Of a stretch of 5,764 nucleotides of DNA, positions 5,764 to 5,764 are shown one piece after another. Every line of letters begins with the position of its first letter. The stretch's first letter is position 1. This stretch comes from Flavobacteriales bacterium UBA5869. GTDB taxonomy: Bacteria > Bacteroidota > Bacteroidia > Flavobacteriales_D > Crocinitomicaceae. The position numbers and the translations under genes are program-made. The stretch covers positions 1 to 5,764 of the forward strand of contig DJFP01000147.1 of NCBI GenBank assembly GCA_002432565.1. Direction: 5' to 3'. A model generated the notes under the pieces. That model saw nothing but the letters and a program-made list of their open reading frames with translations, searched no databases and had not been told where the DNA came from.

Positions 5764-5764
5764 G

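Noticed and set aside
1..5764. CRISPR array, prophage or defence island
   Set aside because: No regularly spaced repeats, and no integrase, phage structural or known defence genes are visible; the only mobile signature is the GIY-YIG/tRNA unit.

Overview
The window looks like chromosomal DNA of a member of the Bacteroidota, probably the Flavobacteriales. Three things point there: a PorZ-type component of the type IX secretion system (T9SS), which is confined to that phylum; -7 promoter elements of the Bacteroidota form TAnnTTTG; and little sign of Shine-Dalgarno sites. A finer placement is not supported by the sequence.

Layout. Bases 2-79 hold the C-terminal end of an unidentified membrane protein (+ strand). 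A bidirectional hairpin terminator (157-195) separates it from a minus-strand unit. That unit consists of a tRNA-Arg(UCG) gene (197-270), a solo GIY-YIG nuclease gene (295-546) just upstream of it, and a second, broken tRNA-Arg copy (629-679) upstream of that. The nuclease gene is thus bracketed by an intact and a broken copy of the same tRNA. Next come porZ (about 794-3142) and recO (3139-3846) on the plus strand, overlapping by four bases (ATGA) and surely cotranscribed. A convergent ABC-F ATPase gene (3886-5520, minus) follows, with its own TACCTTTG promoter element. The right edge holds the C-terminal end of another membrane protein gene (5641-5763, minus). Two palindromes whose arms both end in GTAGGG/CCCTAC-like sequence flank the ABC-F gene: one fills the recO/ABC-F gap, and the other sits behind the last gene and looks like its terminator.

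How the genes work together. PorZ is a surface subunit of the T9SS attachment complex. RecO loads RecA in recombinational repair. The ABC-F protein acts on ribosomes. These are three unrelated housekeeping roles, linked only by the porZ-recO translational overlap.

The least ordinary part is 197-680. The intact tRNA has an apparent compensated swap of the near-universal G19-C56 tertiary pair to U19-A56. The broken copy keeps the acceptor 5' strand, D arm and anticodon arm; its T loop may survive 57 bases away, beyond an inserted hairpin-rich segment next to the nuclease gene. I read this as a small GIY-YIG element associated with tRNA duplication or invasion. That is a hypothesis from one locus.
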